From Robiginitomaculum sp. (GTDB lineage: Bacteria > Pseudomonadota > Alphaproteobacteria > Caulobacterales > Maricaulaceae): a DNA stretch of 64,000 nt. The stretch spans positions 1-64,000 of the forward strand of contig JAJFFO010000012.1 of NCBI GenBank assembly GCA_021776615.1, in the 5' to 3' direction. Each line of letters opens with the position of its first letter. Within the stretch, counting starts at the first letter, position 1. The translations under genes and the position numbers were made by a program. The notes beneath the pieces were generated by a model. The model had not been told where the DNA came from and did not search any database. It was given only the letters and a program-made list of their open reading frames with translations. Shown one piece after another: positions 44,591-53,600 of this stretch.

Positions 44591-45074
44591 CCCTGACCAT
44601 AACCAACGCCTTGGCCGCATCGCCAAGCTGGAATTGGACGAGCGCTCGCTGTCTGCACTGTCTGCGGATTCGGAGCATGAGCGCCGGGTAGCGATTTTTG
44701 ACCTGTTAGAGGAAAATGCGTTTCAGCCGGTGGGTGCACCCGCCGGGCCCTATGCGGTATATCTGTCCATCGCCGACCGTAAATTGGTATTTGATATTGC
44801 TTTAATGGACGGCAGTCCGGTACGGCGTTTGATTTTGTCGCTGACGCCATTTCGCCGGATTGTGCGCGATTATTTTATGATTTGCGAAAGTTATTATGAA
44901 GCCATTCGCACCGCCGCCCCAACCCAGATAGAAGCTATAGATATGGGACGGCGCGGCCTGCATAATGAAGGCTCTGAATTGTTGGAAATGCGCCTTCAGG
45001 ATAAGGTCGAAATGGATTTTGATACCGCAAGACGGCTATTTACCCTGATTAGCGTTTTGCATGTGAGGGGATGA
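44580..45074 (+). CDS. UPF0262 family protein
   Basis: The 164-residue protein begins [20 protein letters not shown] and carries the family's hallmark [20 protein letters not shown] and [11 protein letters not shown] segments. The family is confined to alphaproteobacteria and has no known function. It overlaps the DUF2948 gene and is followed four bases later by the phosphatase gene. In relatives a hisD gene is often between these partners; here it is not. Confidence 0.9.
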   Translation: MTTDPDHNQRLGRIAKLELDERSLSALSADSEHERRVAIFDLLEENAFQPVGAPAGPYAVYLSIADRKLVFDIALMDGSPVRRLILSLTPFRRIVRDYFMICESYYEAIRTAAPTQIEAIDMGRRGLHNEGSELLEMRLQDKVEMDFDTARRLFTLISVLHVRG

Positions 45075-45078
45075 GTTT

Positions 45079-45525
45079 ATGAGCACAGCAACCTTACCCG
45101 ATTCCGTTTTGTTTGCGTGCACAATGAATTCTATCCGCTCGCCCATGGCCGCCGCTTTGTTGCGCCGCCGGGTTGGCAAATCTGTCATCGCCGATTCGTG
45201 TGGTGTGTATGATGGCTATCTCGACCCATTCATGGTGCAAGTCATGGAAGAATGGGGCGTTGATCTGGCGGAGCATGTGCCAAAAAGCTTTGAAGATTTA
45301 GACCTTCAAGCCTTCGATTTGGTGATTACCCTAACCCATGAAGCCACACAAATTGCGGAAGAAATGCTAAAGAGCAGCGCCGTGCGGCTTGAATTTTGGG
45401 AAACTCCCAACCCGACCGACGAAATGTTCGGGCCACGCGATTTACGGGTTCAGGCCTACCTTGATTGCCGCAATTTTCTTGACCGAAAAATCGCCACTTC
45501 TTTTGGTCTGCAAAAAAACCGTTAA
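45079..45525 (+). CDS. Low-molecular-weight protein-tyrosine phosphatase-like protein
   Basis: The 148-residue protein has the CX5R loop C14-T-M-N-S-I-R20 followed by SPMA, as in low-molecular-weight phosphatases and arsenate reductases of that fold. The segment that usually holds the acid Asp in a PDPT-like motif reads FWETPNPTDE, so Asn111 stands at the expected position. The next Asp is three residues on. Activity may therefore be reduced or altered. It ends the unit DUF2948-UPF0262-phosphatase and its stop overlaps the FAD dehydrogenase stop tail to tail. Confidence 0.88.
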   Translation: MSTATLPDSVLFACTMNSIRSPMAAALLRRRVGKSVIADSCGVYDGYLDPFMVQVMEEWGVDLAEHVPKSFEDLDLQAFDLVITLTHEATQIAEEMLKSSAVRLEFWETPNPTDEMFGPRDLRVQAYLDCRNFLDRKIATSFGLQKNR

Positions 45526-46925
45526 AACAATACCCGTGGGTTCATAATATTGTCCGGGTCCAAAGCGGTCTTGAAGGCGCGCATAAGGCGCATTTCAACC
45601 TCGCTTTTTTGCGCCTTTAGCGATGATTTTTTCATAATACCAATGCCGTGTTCCGCCGAAATTGACCCGCCAAGCGCCAAAGTATGCTGATAGATCGAGG
45701 CGGTTATTGCCGCCGCCAGCCCCTTGAAACTGTCGGCACTCATGGCGCGCGGTTGCAAGATATTAAAATGCACATTGCCATCGCCCACATGACCGAAAGC
45801 AAAAACCCGGCAATCGGGGCCGATGACCTGCACCGCTTGCGAGGCTTCATGGATGAAGCGCGCCATTTGCGATACCGGCACCGAAATATCGTGCTTAAGC
45901 GCTATGCCTTCACCCTTTTGCGCTGCAGAAAGCGATTCGCGTAATCGCAAAAATTGTGCCGCCTGAGCCTCGGTTTGCGCAATGGCCGCATTGAGAATAA
46001 TCCCCGCTTCCAACGCTTTGCTCAAAGCTTGATCAAGGGTGCTTTGCCCCTGCGGCGAACCAAAGATGCCAATTTCCAACAACACATGCCAAGGGGCAGG
46101 TTCGCTAAAAACTGCCCTATTCCCGGCAATATTTTTGACGGCATAGTCCACGCCGATTTGCGGGATAAGCTCAAATTTGGATATTGCATCACCATGGGCT
46201 TCGCGAACATGGCCAAGCAGGGCGATGGCCGCCTCCACACTTGGCACCGCACACCAGGCGGTTTGACGCGATGCCGGGGCGGCAAAGAGTTTAAGCGTTG
46301 CCGCGGTGATAATGCCAAGCGTGCCTTCCGCGCCGATAAACGCCTGTTTGAGATCATAACCGCTATTGTCTTTGCGCAAGCCGCTCAAACCGTCCCAAAT
46401 TTCGCCGCGCGCGGTGACAACTTCCAGCCCCAACGTCAGATCGCGGGCATTGCCATAGCGTAAAACCTCCATGCCACCGGCATTGGTCGACAGCACGCCG
46501 CCTATGCTCGCCGAGCCTTCACTGGCCAGATTTAGGGGCAATAATAGTCCCGCGTCTTTCGCCAGCGCCTTGGCCTCGGCCAACACCATGCCAGCCCCAA
46601 CGGTCAGGGTGGAATTTTGCCGATCCAGCGCCCGCATTTTGTTCAACCTTTTGGTGGAGACCAATAATTCCCCTTGAGGAATTTGGCCCCCGACCAGACC
46701 GGTATTGCCGCCTTGGGTGGTAATCGGGATATGGTTTGCCGCGCAATAAGCCACCAGTTCAGCCGTTTGTGCGGTGTCGGCAGGCAAGGCGATCAACGGC
46801 GTTTGGCCATGCCATGTGTCGCGCCATTCGTGCACAAATGGCGCGATGTCTTCGGCGTCCTGCTTGCAGCCCTTGGGACCCAAAAGCGTTTTGATATGCT
46901 CGATATGATGCGCAGCAATGCTCAT
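45522..46925 (-). CDS. FAD-linked D-2-hydroxyacid dehydrogenase (DLD/D2HGDH-like)
   Basis: The 467-residue protein has a PCMH-type FAD domain (TTQGGNTGLVGGQIP; NAGGMEVLRYGNARDLTLG) and a C-terminal FAD-linked oxidase domain with HVGDGNVHFN and SAEHGIG, which hold the metal and substrate residues. It oxidises a D-2-hydroxyacid such as D-lactate or D-2-hydroxyglutarate; the electron acceptor is unknown. Its ATG overlaps the tsaC stop by four bases. It is the last gene of the YceI operon. Confidence 0.93.
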   Translation of the reverse strand: MSIAAHHIEHIKTLLGPKGCKQDAEDIAPFVHEWRDTWHGQTPLIALPADTAQTAELVAYCAANHIPITTQGGNTGLVGGQIPQGELLVSTKRLNKMRALDRQNSTLTVGAGMVLAEAKALAKDAGLLLPLNLASEGSASIGGVLSTNAGGMEVLRYGNARDLTLGLEVVTARGEIWDGLSGLRKDNSGYDLKQAFIGAEGTLGIITAATLKLFAAPASRQTAWCAVPSVEAAIALLGHVREAHGDAISKFELIPQIGVDYAVKNIAGNRAVFSEPAPWHVLLEIGIFGSPQGQSTLDQALSKALEAGIILNAAIAQTEAQAAQFLRLRESLSAAQKGEGIALKHDISVPVSQMARFIHEASQAVQVIGPDCRVFAFGHVGDGNVHFNILQPRAMSADSFKGLAAAITASIYQHTLALGGSISAEHGIGIMKKSSLKAQKSEVEMRLMRAFKTALDPDNIMNPRVLF

Positions 46926-47569
46926 GGGCGATCAGCGGGTCTATGCTGGCACGCCAATGCCGCCATAATGGTTGCCGGGGCCAGATTTCCCTCGCGCAAG
47001 ATACGCGGCTCAGCGCCGCTCACATCCACCAATGTAGAAGCAATGCCCTGCGCGCACGGGCCATCATTATAATGCAATCCGGCACCGGCGCGAATTTCAG
47101 GGGCAATATCTTCAAAACAGCAAGGCGCCGGTGCACCCGCAATATTGGCGCTTGGTGCCGCCAGCGCACCGCCAAATTGGGCGATCATCTGCCTTATCTG
47201 CGCATGGGCCGGTACCCGTAAGCCAATGGTTGCCCCCCCGGCCATAATCGCCGGACAGACTGGTATTTGCGGTTTTGCGTTCACGATAATGGTCATGGCA
47301 CCGGGCCAGAATTTTTCGGCCAAAGCCACGGCGCGCTCATCAAACACACCAAAGCGTTGCGCCATTTGCAAATCGCTGACCAGCAGGCTGAAGCATTGGT
47401 GGTGTGGCCGTTGTTTAAGCGCATAAAGGCGAGCGATGGCATCGCTATTTTGCGCATCCGCCGCCAGCCCATAGACGGTGTCCGTGGGAATTAATAGCAA
47501 CTCCCCGCCCCGCAAAGCGCCGACGGCGCGCGGTATGTGGTTTGGCGAATTTATCAGAACCGGTTCCAT
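46922..47569 (-). CDS. tsaC: Threonylcarbamoyladenylate synthase (Sua5/YrdC/TsaC family)
   Basis: The enzyme makes threonylcarbamoyl-AMP for the universal t6A modification of tRNAs reading ANN codons. The 215-residue protein has the KRP-type motif IPTDTVYGLAADA, then LKQRPHHQCFSLLVSD and the later APSANIAG segment. The C-terminal part is short, without the Sua5 extra domain. The ATG at 47569 has no strong site; it lies 31 bases after the b561/YceI gene. Its place in the YceI operon is unexplained. Confidence 0.92.
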   Translation of the reverse strand: MEPVLINSPNHIPRAVGALRGGELLLIPTDTVYGLAADAQNSDAIARLYALKQRPHHQCFSLLVSDLQMAQRFGVFDERAVALAEKFWPGAMTIIVNAKPQIPVCPAIMAGGATIGLRVPAHAQIRQMIAQFGGALAAPSANIAGAPAPCCFEDIAPEIRAGAGLHYNDGPCAQGIASTLVDVSGAEPRILREGNLAPATIMAALACQHRPADRP

Positions 47570-47600
47570 ACCAGCATTAGAGCCTCTTGATGCGGGGCGC

Positions 47601-48836
47601 TCAAGGGCCGCGGCGGCGCTGCGCCTCGATCCGCAGATTAATCTGCACCATCTGGCTGACAAAAGTGGCGGTGCCGTCCGTGCTGGCACCAATGCCAAAG
47701 GCCAGCCGGTCAATACTGCCACGGCCCTCGGCCACGGCTTCATCACCATCAATATTGAGGCTAAAGTTTATGGTGACCGGCAGTTTTATCCCGCGCAATT
47801 GCAAAACCCCGGTCATAACATAACCGCCATCGCCATTGGCATTCACGCTTTGGCTTTCAAACACAGCATGGCTTGCCCCAGCAACATCAAACCAGTCACC
47901 TTCGGGAAGGGTTTTGTCATAGGTGCTATCGCCAGTGCTGGCCGAGCCAAGGTCTATGTGCGCGACGATATGCGCCGCCGACAGATTGTCCGGATCAAAG
48001 CTGATGTCCGCCGTCCAATTGGCAAATTGGCCCTGCACATTGCTGCCCGCATGATTAAAGTTGAAGCCAAGCGTGCTGGTTTGCGCATTGACCTGCCAAT
48101 TCCCGGCGGCGGGGATTGGGTTCTGAGCCGTGCCATTGTTTGGGGTGACCGCTCTGGTGCTGGCCGCCTGCCCGCCGATAAAGGCCAGCAATGCGAATGC
48201 CAGTGCCATTACAGCAAAAACCAACAATGCTCCCCGCGGCTTATGAGTTGGCGGCGTGCTTTTACCCAAAACGGGGATCATTCGCACCATCTCGTCATCC
48301 TTATTCAAGAACTGATGTTTTAACGCCGCGCCAACATGGAGTAACAGCAGCCCAATAGCCCCGAAGGCCAGCAATTCATGCACTTCATGAAATCCGTCAG
48401 CCAGCGCCTTTTTTTGCTCCATGCCCAATTGCGCCAAAAACCAGATATGTGGCCAGTTAAACAAGGTCAAAAACATGGTCGGGATATTTTTTGGCGAGGC
48501 CGAGACCATTGCCCAACCGGACAAGGGAATGACGATAATCAAGCCATAAAACACTAAATGGGTGGCATGGGCTGCAAACTTCTCCCACGCTTTCATGGTT
48601 ATCGGCAAAGGCGGCGGCGGGTTTAAGAGCCGCCAGCCAATACGGGCCAAAGACAGAAACAGCACCATTAAGCCAAAGCTTTTATGCAGTTGAAAAACCG
48701 TGAGCTGAATTTCTTTTGGCGCGTCCTCCATCCACAATCCAACCGGCACCAGGCCGATAATAAAAATGGCAATTAGCCAATGCAAAATAATCGCAATGCG
48801 ATTATAACGCTCCGGACTGGTCACGGTGTTTTCCAT
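47601..48836 (-). CDS. Cytochrome b561 fused to a YceI domain
   Basis: The 411-residue protein has four N-terminal membrane helices of cytochrome b561, with the heme histidines in helices such as IILHWLIAI, QLHKSFGL, HATHLVFYG and GLLLLHVGAA. After a fifth hydrophobic segment comes a periplasmic YceI lipocalin-like domain at about residues 245-400 (NAQTSTLGFNFNHAGSNVQ). YceI proteins bind isoprenoid lipids such as polyprenols or quinones, so this may pass electrons to a quinone held by the YceI part. Its ATG overlaps the stop of the preceding yceI gene (TAATG). Confidence 0.93.
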   Translation of the reverse strand: MENTVTSPERYNRIAIILHWLIAIFIIGLVPVGLWMEDAPKEIQLTVFQLHKSFGLMVLFLSLARIGWRLLNPPPPLPITMKAWEKFAAHATHLVFYGLIIVIPLSGWAMVSASPKNIPTMFLTLFNWPHIWFLAQLGMEQKKALADGFHEVHELLAFGAIGLLLLHVGAALKHQFLNKDDEMVRMIPVLGKSTPPTHKPRGALLVFAVMALAFALLAFIGGQAASTRAVTPNNGTAQNPIPAAGNWQVNAQTSTLGFNFNHAGSNVQGQFANWTADISFDPDNLSAAHIVAHIDLGSASTGDSTYDKTLPEGDWFDVAGASHAVFESQSVNANGDGGYVMTGVLQLRGIKLPVTINFSLNIDGDEAVAEGRGSIDRLAFGIGASTDGTATFVSQMVQINLRIEAQRRRGP

Positions 48837-49492
48837 TAAGGTGCCTTATAAAATTCAGCTTCAATAATGAACTCTACCGCATCGCTGACGATGGGTACAA
48901 ATGTATTTAGGCCCCAATCCGAGCGGTTCAAACTACCATGGGCGGAAAATCCGATGGCGGGATTACCGACCATAGGGTGCTTCGCAAAAGCCCCGTTCAA
49001 GGTCACATGCATGGTAATGGATTTGGTTTGCCCAAGCATGGCCATATCGCCGGTAATGGTGCCGGTATTATCGCCTTCAAGCTCAATTCCGGTCGCTTTA
49101 AAGCTAATTTGCGAAAATGCCGGTGCGTTGAGCCATTTTTCATCATTAGCCAACACCGCATCAAAATCCTCTTCTTCCGGATTCGGGAAATGGGTGCGAA
49201 TGGAGGTTGGGTCGATCTGCACTGAAAGCGTGCTGTTTTGCGGTTCCGCCGCGTCGAAATTCAAATCCACGTCGAATTTGGTAAAGCGGGCGGTATAATT
49301 GGACAGGCCAAAATGGTTCAGCCGCACCGTCAGGCTGGAATGGCTCATGTCGATATCATAAGCCCCGGAGGGTATGTCGGTTAAGGACACGGTCGCGCTT
49401 TGTGCATTAGCCGCTTTCTTGTGCGCTTCATGGGCCGAAGCGGTGGTGCTCAGCAACAGCATGGCACTGGCCAGCATTATTAGTTTTTTCAT
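48836..49492 (-). CDS. YceI-like periplasmic protein
   Basis: From MKKLIMLASAMLLLSTTASA the protein is 218 residues with a signal peptide and a single YceI domain (YDIDMSHSSLTVRLNHFGLS; FKATGIELEGDN; LNRSDWGLN). It should bind a hydrophobic isoprenoid in the periplasm. GAGGAAATT precedes the ATG, and the ATG of a longer frame lies within that site. It is the second gene of a run of three YceI domains. Confidence 0.9.
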   Translation of the reverse strand: MKKLIMLASAMLLLSTTASAHEAHKKAANAQSATVSLTDIPSGAYDIDMSHSSLTVRLNHFGLSNYTARFTKFDVDLNFDAAEPQNSTLSVQIDPTSIRTHFPNPEEEDFDAVLANDEKWLNAPAFSQISFKATGIELEGDNTGTITGDMAMLGQTKSITMHVTLNGAFAKHPMVGNPAIGFSAHGSLNRSDWGLNTFVPIVSDAVEFIIEAEFYKAP

Positions 49493-49532
49493 TTTGAATT
49501 TCCTCATCTTCATTGAAAGTTGCAAAAATTGT

Positions 49533-50135
49533 TCAGGTTTTCAAAAATTCGGCTTCAATCTGCACGCTAATCGTGTCGCCAACACCAAAATTGGACCAGG
49601 CATTAGCGCCGAATTCTGATCGGGAAAAAATGCCATTGGCGGAAAATCCCAACACTTCTCCGCCGCGTAAAATATCATGCGCGCTGCCATTGAAGCGCAC
49701 ATTAAGCGTCACCGGTTTTGTTATGGCGCGCCAAGTCAACATGCCGGTTACTTGTCCGCTCTGCGCGTCGGTGCGGGTAATTTGCGTACTTTCAAAACTA
49801 ATCTGCGGGTAGGCATCGGCATCCAAGAGACCGGCATTACTCGCCAGTTTTTTGTCAAAATCAGCCATGCCGGTATTAATTGAAGCGGCACTAATGGTCA
49901 CGCTAAGCTTACTGTTTTGCGGTGTGGCGGGGTCAAAATCCAAAGCGGCGTCAAATTCATCAAACCGGGCGGTGAATTGCGAAAGCCCCTTACCATGCGA
50001 TATACGCACAATAAGGCTGGCATGGGTTTTATCGAGCTTATAGGCGCCTTGCGGTGCTGCCGCCGGCACCACATCAGGTGTGCTCACACAGGCCGCTAAC
50101 AAAAAACAAACCATTATTATAAAAAATTGCCGCAT
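49533..50135 (-). CDS. YceI-like lipoprotein
   Basis: The 200-residue protein opens MRQFFIIMVCFLLAAC, a lipoprotein signal with Cys16, followed by a YceI domain (YKLDKTHASLIVRISHGKGL; FESTQITRTDAQSG; FSRSEFGANA). It is the first gene of the operon and would be membrane-bound. Three ATG codons precede the chosen start without a better site. A 272-bp upstream gap contains a terminator at 50261-50290 and nothing else I can name. Confidence 0.88.
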   Translation of the reverse strand: MRQFFIIMVCFLLAACVSTPDVVPAAAPQGAYKLDKTHASLIVRISHGKGLSQFTARFDEFDAALDFDPATPQNSKLSVTISAASINTGMADFDKKLASNAGLLDADAYPQISFESTQITRTDAQSGQVTGMLTWRAITKPVTLNVRFNGSAHDILRGGEVLGFSANGIFSRSEFGANAWSNFGVGDTISVQIEAEFLKT

Positions 50136-50260
50136 ACGCAGGTTATACACCATCATCAACGTCCAAAGAATGGCAAAAGCCGCCGAGCGAATTCACATTC
50201 TGTTGATGGCATCTTGGTCAGGCTGGGTAAAACTTGAGAGCACAAACATCCCAAAAAAAG

Positions 50261-50290
50261 AGGGCTGACGTATAACGCCAGCCCTTTTTA
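50261..50290. terminator. Intrinsic terminator between hisS and the YceI operon
   Basis: AGGGCTG (50261-50267) pairs with CAGCCCT (50279-50285), flanked by A7 on the left and T5 on the right. It lies downstream of hisS on the minus strand and can end that transcript before the YceI operon promoter. Confidence 0.8.
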
Positions 50291-50431
50291 GTTCGGTCGA
50301 TGAGGGGCGCTTCCTCCCCGAAAACGCCAGATAGCGCGCAAGCGCGCCGTCTCATTACATCTTTGGCGATAGCCCGCCCAAAGTCAAGCTCCGGGTCAGG
50401 GCGTAAAGTTGTGTTCATTGATAGGTTTTGT

Positions 50432-51910
50432 CTAAATTAAGGCGTCCTGCACCAATTTTAGCAGCTGTTCGCGAGGGCCAGAAGTTTGCGCCGGACGGCC
50501 GCTTCGCCATTCCTTATTATCCTCAATCTGCCCGGATAATTTGTCGCCAAGCACCAGATTTTTCACCGTGACACTATTAGCCGCACGCTCATCCTCACCA
50601 ACAATAACCACGGCCGGGGCGCCGCGTTTATCCGCATATTTCATTTGCGCCTTCATGCCGCTGCCGCCCATATACACTTCGCTGCGCATCCCGGCGGCGC
50701 GCAATTCGCTGGCCATAGCGAAATAGTCCGCCATTCTGTCCACTTCCAACGCCAAAACCACCACCGGTCCCGGCTCGACCGGGCCAAGACGGCCCAATGC
50801 GTGCAAAGCGGCGGCAAAACGCGAAACCCCGAATGAAAACCCGGTGGCCGGCACTGGCTGGCCGCGAAACCGGGCGATGAGATCGTCATAACGCCCGCCG
50901 CCGCCAGCAGAGCCAAAGCGCGCTGGTTCGCCTTTTTCATTGACCGTTTCAATGCGCAAATCCGCCTCAAACACCGGCCCGGTATAATAGCCAAGCCCAC
51001 GCACAATGGAGGGGTCGATCAAGGTGCGACCATCATCATAACCGCAGGCTTGCAAAAGCGCGGCGATGGCGCGTAATTCTTCTACGCCTTGCGCCCCGAC
51101 TGTCGACGCGCCCATCAATGGCTGCAAAGCACCAAGCGTGGCTTCCAGCGTGTCAGCACCGGCTTGGGTATAGCCAAGCACGGCAACAATACCTTGCGCA
51201 CTCAGACCCGCGCCTTTGGTGAAATCACCAGAATCATCCTTGCGCCCATCACCAAGCAGGCGAGCAACGCCATCCGCACCAAGCCGGTCGAGCTTGTCGA
51301 TGGCGCGCAAAACCCGCAATCGTTGCACCGCACCTTCCTCGGTGTCGGGCACGCCAATATTACCCAAAATGGCGTCGAGCAATTTACGGTTATTGACGCG
51401 AATGACATATTCACCGCGCGCTAGGCCCGCCGCGTCCATCACGTCAGCGGCCAACATAATCATTTCCGCATCGGCGGCCGGACCCGGCGCGCCAATGGTA
51501 TCGGCATCCACCTGAATAAATTCGCGAAAGCGCCCGGGACCGGGCTTTTCATTGCGCCATACCGGCCCCACGGCAAAACGCCGCAATGGCTTGGGCAGCG
51601 GGTCATAATTTTCCGCCACAAAGCGCGCCAGAGGCGCGGTCAAATCATAGCGCAGGGCCATCCATTGCTGGTCATCATCGGTAAAGGCGAAAACGCCCTC
51701 ATTGGGCCGGTCATCATCGGGCAGGAATTTACCCAAACAATCAGCATATTCCAAAGCCGACGTGGAAAGTGGCTCAAAGCCATGACTGGCATAAACCCCC
51801 GCCGCCGCGCCTATAAGCGCGTTCTCGGCATTGGCCAAAGTGCCAAAGCGGTCTTCAAAGCCCTTGGGTCGGCGGGCTTTGGGGCGAAAGGTTTTGACTT
51901 TTTTACTCAT
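50432..51910 (-). CDS. hisS: Histidyl-tRNA synthetase
   Basis: The class II synthetase charges tRNA-His. The 492-residue protein has motif 2 in FAVGPVWRNEKPGPGRFREF, the histidine-specific RGLGYYTGPVFEA and motif 3 in GSAGGGGRYDDLI, and a C-terminal anticodon-binding domain (MYFADKRGAP-like stretch). I start at MSKKVKTFRPKARR; an ATG six codons upstream lies in the ribosome site area. It is 36 bases downstream of pgi and probably co-transcribed. Confidence 0.96.
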   Translation of the reverse strand: MSKKVKTFRPKARRPKGFEDRFGTLANAENALIGAAAGVYASHGFEPLSTSALEYADCLGKFLPDDDRPNEGVFAFTDDDQQWMALRYDLTAPLARFVAENYDPLPKPLRRFAVGPVWRNEKPGPGRFREFIQVDADTIGAPGPAADAEMIMLAADVMDAAGLARGEYVIRVNNRKLLDAILGNIGVPDTEEGAVQRLRVLRAIDKLDRLGADGVARLLGDGRKDDSGDFTKGAGLSAQGIVAVLGYTQAGADTLEATLGALQPLMGASTVGAQGVEELRAIAALLQACGYDDGRTLIDPSIVRGLGYYTGPVFEADLRIETVNEKGEPARFGSAGGGGRYDDLIARFRGQPVPATGFSFGVSRFAAALHALGRLGPVEPGPVVVLALEVDRMADYFAMASELRAAGMRSEVYMGGSGMKAQMKYADKRGAPAVVIVGEDERAANSVTVKNLVLGDKLSGQIEDNKEWRSGRPAQTSGPREQLLKLVQDALI

Positions 51911-51946
51911 AATTTTCTCAAACTGCACGCCACCTAATCAGGTCAC

Positions 51947-53572
51947 TTAATCAGGCCGGTTTATGCGCTCCATTAGGGCTTGTGTGGAAGGGTCCATACC
52001 GTCGGTATTATGCGCGTTCAAGCGGCTCTCGAGGTCCAGCGCCAGTTTTTTACCAAGCTCAACACCCCATTGGTCAAATGGGTTAATACCGCACAAAACC
52101 GCCTGCGCCACGGTTTCATGCTCATAAAACGCAAGCAGTGCACCCAGACAAAACGGTGATAATTCGTCAAGAAGGATGGTCGATGACGGGCGATCACCGG
52201 GCATGGTTTTTTGTGCGGCCAGCCGCTCAATGGCGCTCTCTTCAACGCCCTCTTCGCGCAATTGTGCGGCGATTTCAATTGCTGGTTTACCGACCATTAA
52301 AGCGCGTGCCTGACCCAACATATTTGCCAATACGCCATTATGCTGACCGGGATTATGCTCTGCGTCTTTGACAATGCCGATAAAGTCCACCGGCACCGGC
52401 ACCGGGCCTTGGTGAAATTGCTGAAAATAGGCATGTTGGGCATTGGTGCCCTCTGCCCCGAAAATAACCGGCGAAGCAGCGAAGGCCGCAGGCTTGCCAT
52501 CCACGCCAACGGTTTTGCCGTTTGATTCCATAATCAATTGCTGCAAATAGGACGGCAATAATGCCAGCCGCGATGCATAGGGGGCGATGGCCCGCGCCTG
52601 CAAATTCAGGAAATTACGGTTCCAAAACTGGACAAGTGCAGAAAGAAAAGGTGCGTTTTTCTCAAGCGGCGTACCCAGCGTGTGCTCGTCCATCGCCGCC
52701 GCGCCTGCCAGCAATTCGTCAAAAGCACCGCCGCGCAGGGCCGCCATCAGGCTAATGCCAACTGACGACCAAAGCGAATAGCGGCCACCCACCCAATCAT
52801 ACATGGCGAACACATTGTCCGGCATGATACCAAAGGCCGCAATTGCTTCAATATTGGTCGACACCGCCGCCATATGATGGCGCGGCGCATCCGCGCCCAA
52901 ATGCTGCACCAGCCAGGCACGCGCCACATTGGCATTGGCCAGGGTTTCGCGGGTGGAAAAGGTTTTTGAAACCACCACAATCATGGTGGTTTCCGGGTCG
53001 CAGCCTTGCAAGGCGTCATTAATATCGGCGGCATCAAGATTGGCGGCAAACCGCAAAGTGATGCCCGGATTAAGCTGGCGGTGCAGCGCCTGCGCAATAA
53101 AGCGCGGTCCTAAATCTGAACCACCAATGCCAATATGCACCAATGTGTTGAGCGGCCGTCCGGTACTGCCGGTCAATTCACCCCGGCGCAGTTTTTGCCC
53201 AAAGCCGCGCATTTTGGCCAAATCATCGGCCACCAAAGATGAAATCGGCTGGCCCAAGGCGTGGGCATTGGCGTCCTTGCCGGCGCGCAGGGCCATATGT
53301 TGCGCGGCGCGGCCTTCGGCCTTATTGACCTCAGCGCCGTCCGCCATGGCCGCGAAAAATTGCGGCAAGCCGCATGAATCGGCGAATTGTATAAGCGTAT
53401 TGAGAGTTTTTTCGTCAACCTTTTGTTTTGATAAATCAGCGACCATACCCGGAGCTTGCACACGCAGGCGAGACATGCGATTCGAATCAGCCGCAAACAA
53501 GGCTGATAAAGACTGGTTCGATGCGGATGCCGCGCACTTTGCAAGCGTATTGATAATGGAATTTTTGCTCAT
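51947..53572 (-). CDS. pgi: Glucose-6-phosphate isomerase
   Basis: The enzyme interconverts glucose-6-phosphate and fructose-6-phosphate. The 541-residue protein has the family signatures VVSKTFSTRETLANA, the DWVGGRYSLWSSVG segment and the C-terminal QWGVELGKKLA. Residues for sugar phosphate binding are intact. The ATG at 53572 follows GAGGGAAAAG. A frame open to 53923 is antisense to the next gene. The start is only 28 bases from the start of the divergent gene at 53601. Confidence 0.96.
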   Translation of the reverse strand: MSKNSIINTLAKCAASASNQSLSALFAADSNRMSRLRVQAPGMVADLSKQKVDEKTLNTLIQFADSCGLPQFFAAMADGAEVNKAEGRAAQHMALRAGKDANAHALGQPISSLVADDLAKMRGFGQKLRRGELTGSTGRPLNTLVHIGIGGSDLGPRFIAQALHRQLNPGITLRFAANLDAADINDALQGCDPETTMIVVVSKTFSTRETLANANVARAWLVQHLGADAPRHHMAAVSTNIEAIAAFGIMPDNVFAMYDWVGGRYSLWSSVGISLMAALRGGAFDELLAGAAAMDEHTLGTPLEKNAPFLSALVQFWNRNFLNLQARAIAPYASRLALLPSYLQQLIMESNGKTVGVDGKPAAFAASPVIFGAEGTNAQHAYFQQFHQGPVPVPVDFIGIVKDAEHNPGQHNGVLANMLGQARALMVGKPAIEIAAQLREEGVEESAIERLAAQKTMPGDRPSSTILLDELSPFCLGALLAFYEHETVAQAVLCGINPFDQWGVELGKKLALDLESRLNAHNTDGMDPSTQALMERINRPD

Positions 53573-53600
53573 GAGTTCTTTTCCCTCGCGGCGACCGCCA

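Noticed and set aside
53480-53500. GATTCGAATC word resembling a tRNA T arm
   Set aside because: It is inside pgi, with no tRNA fold around it.
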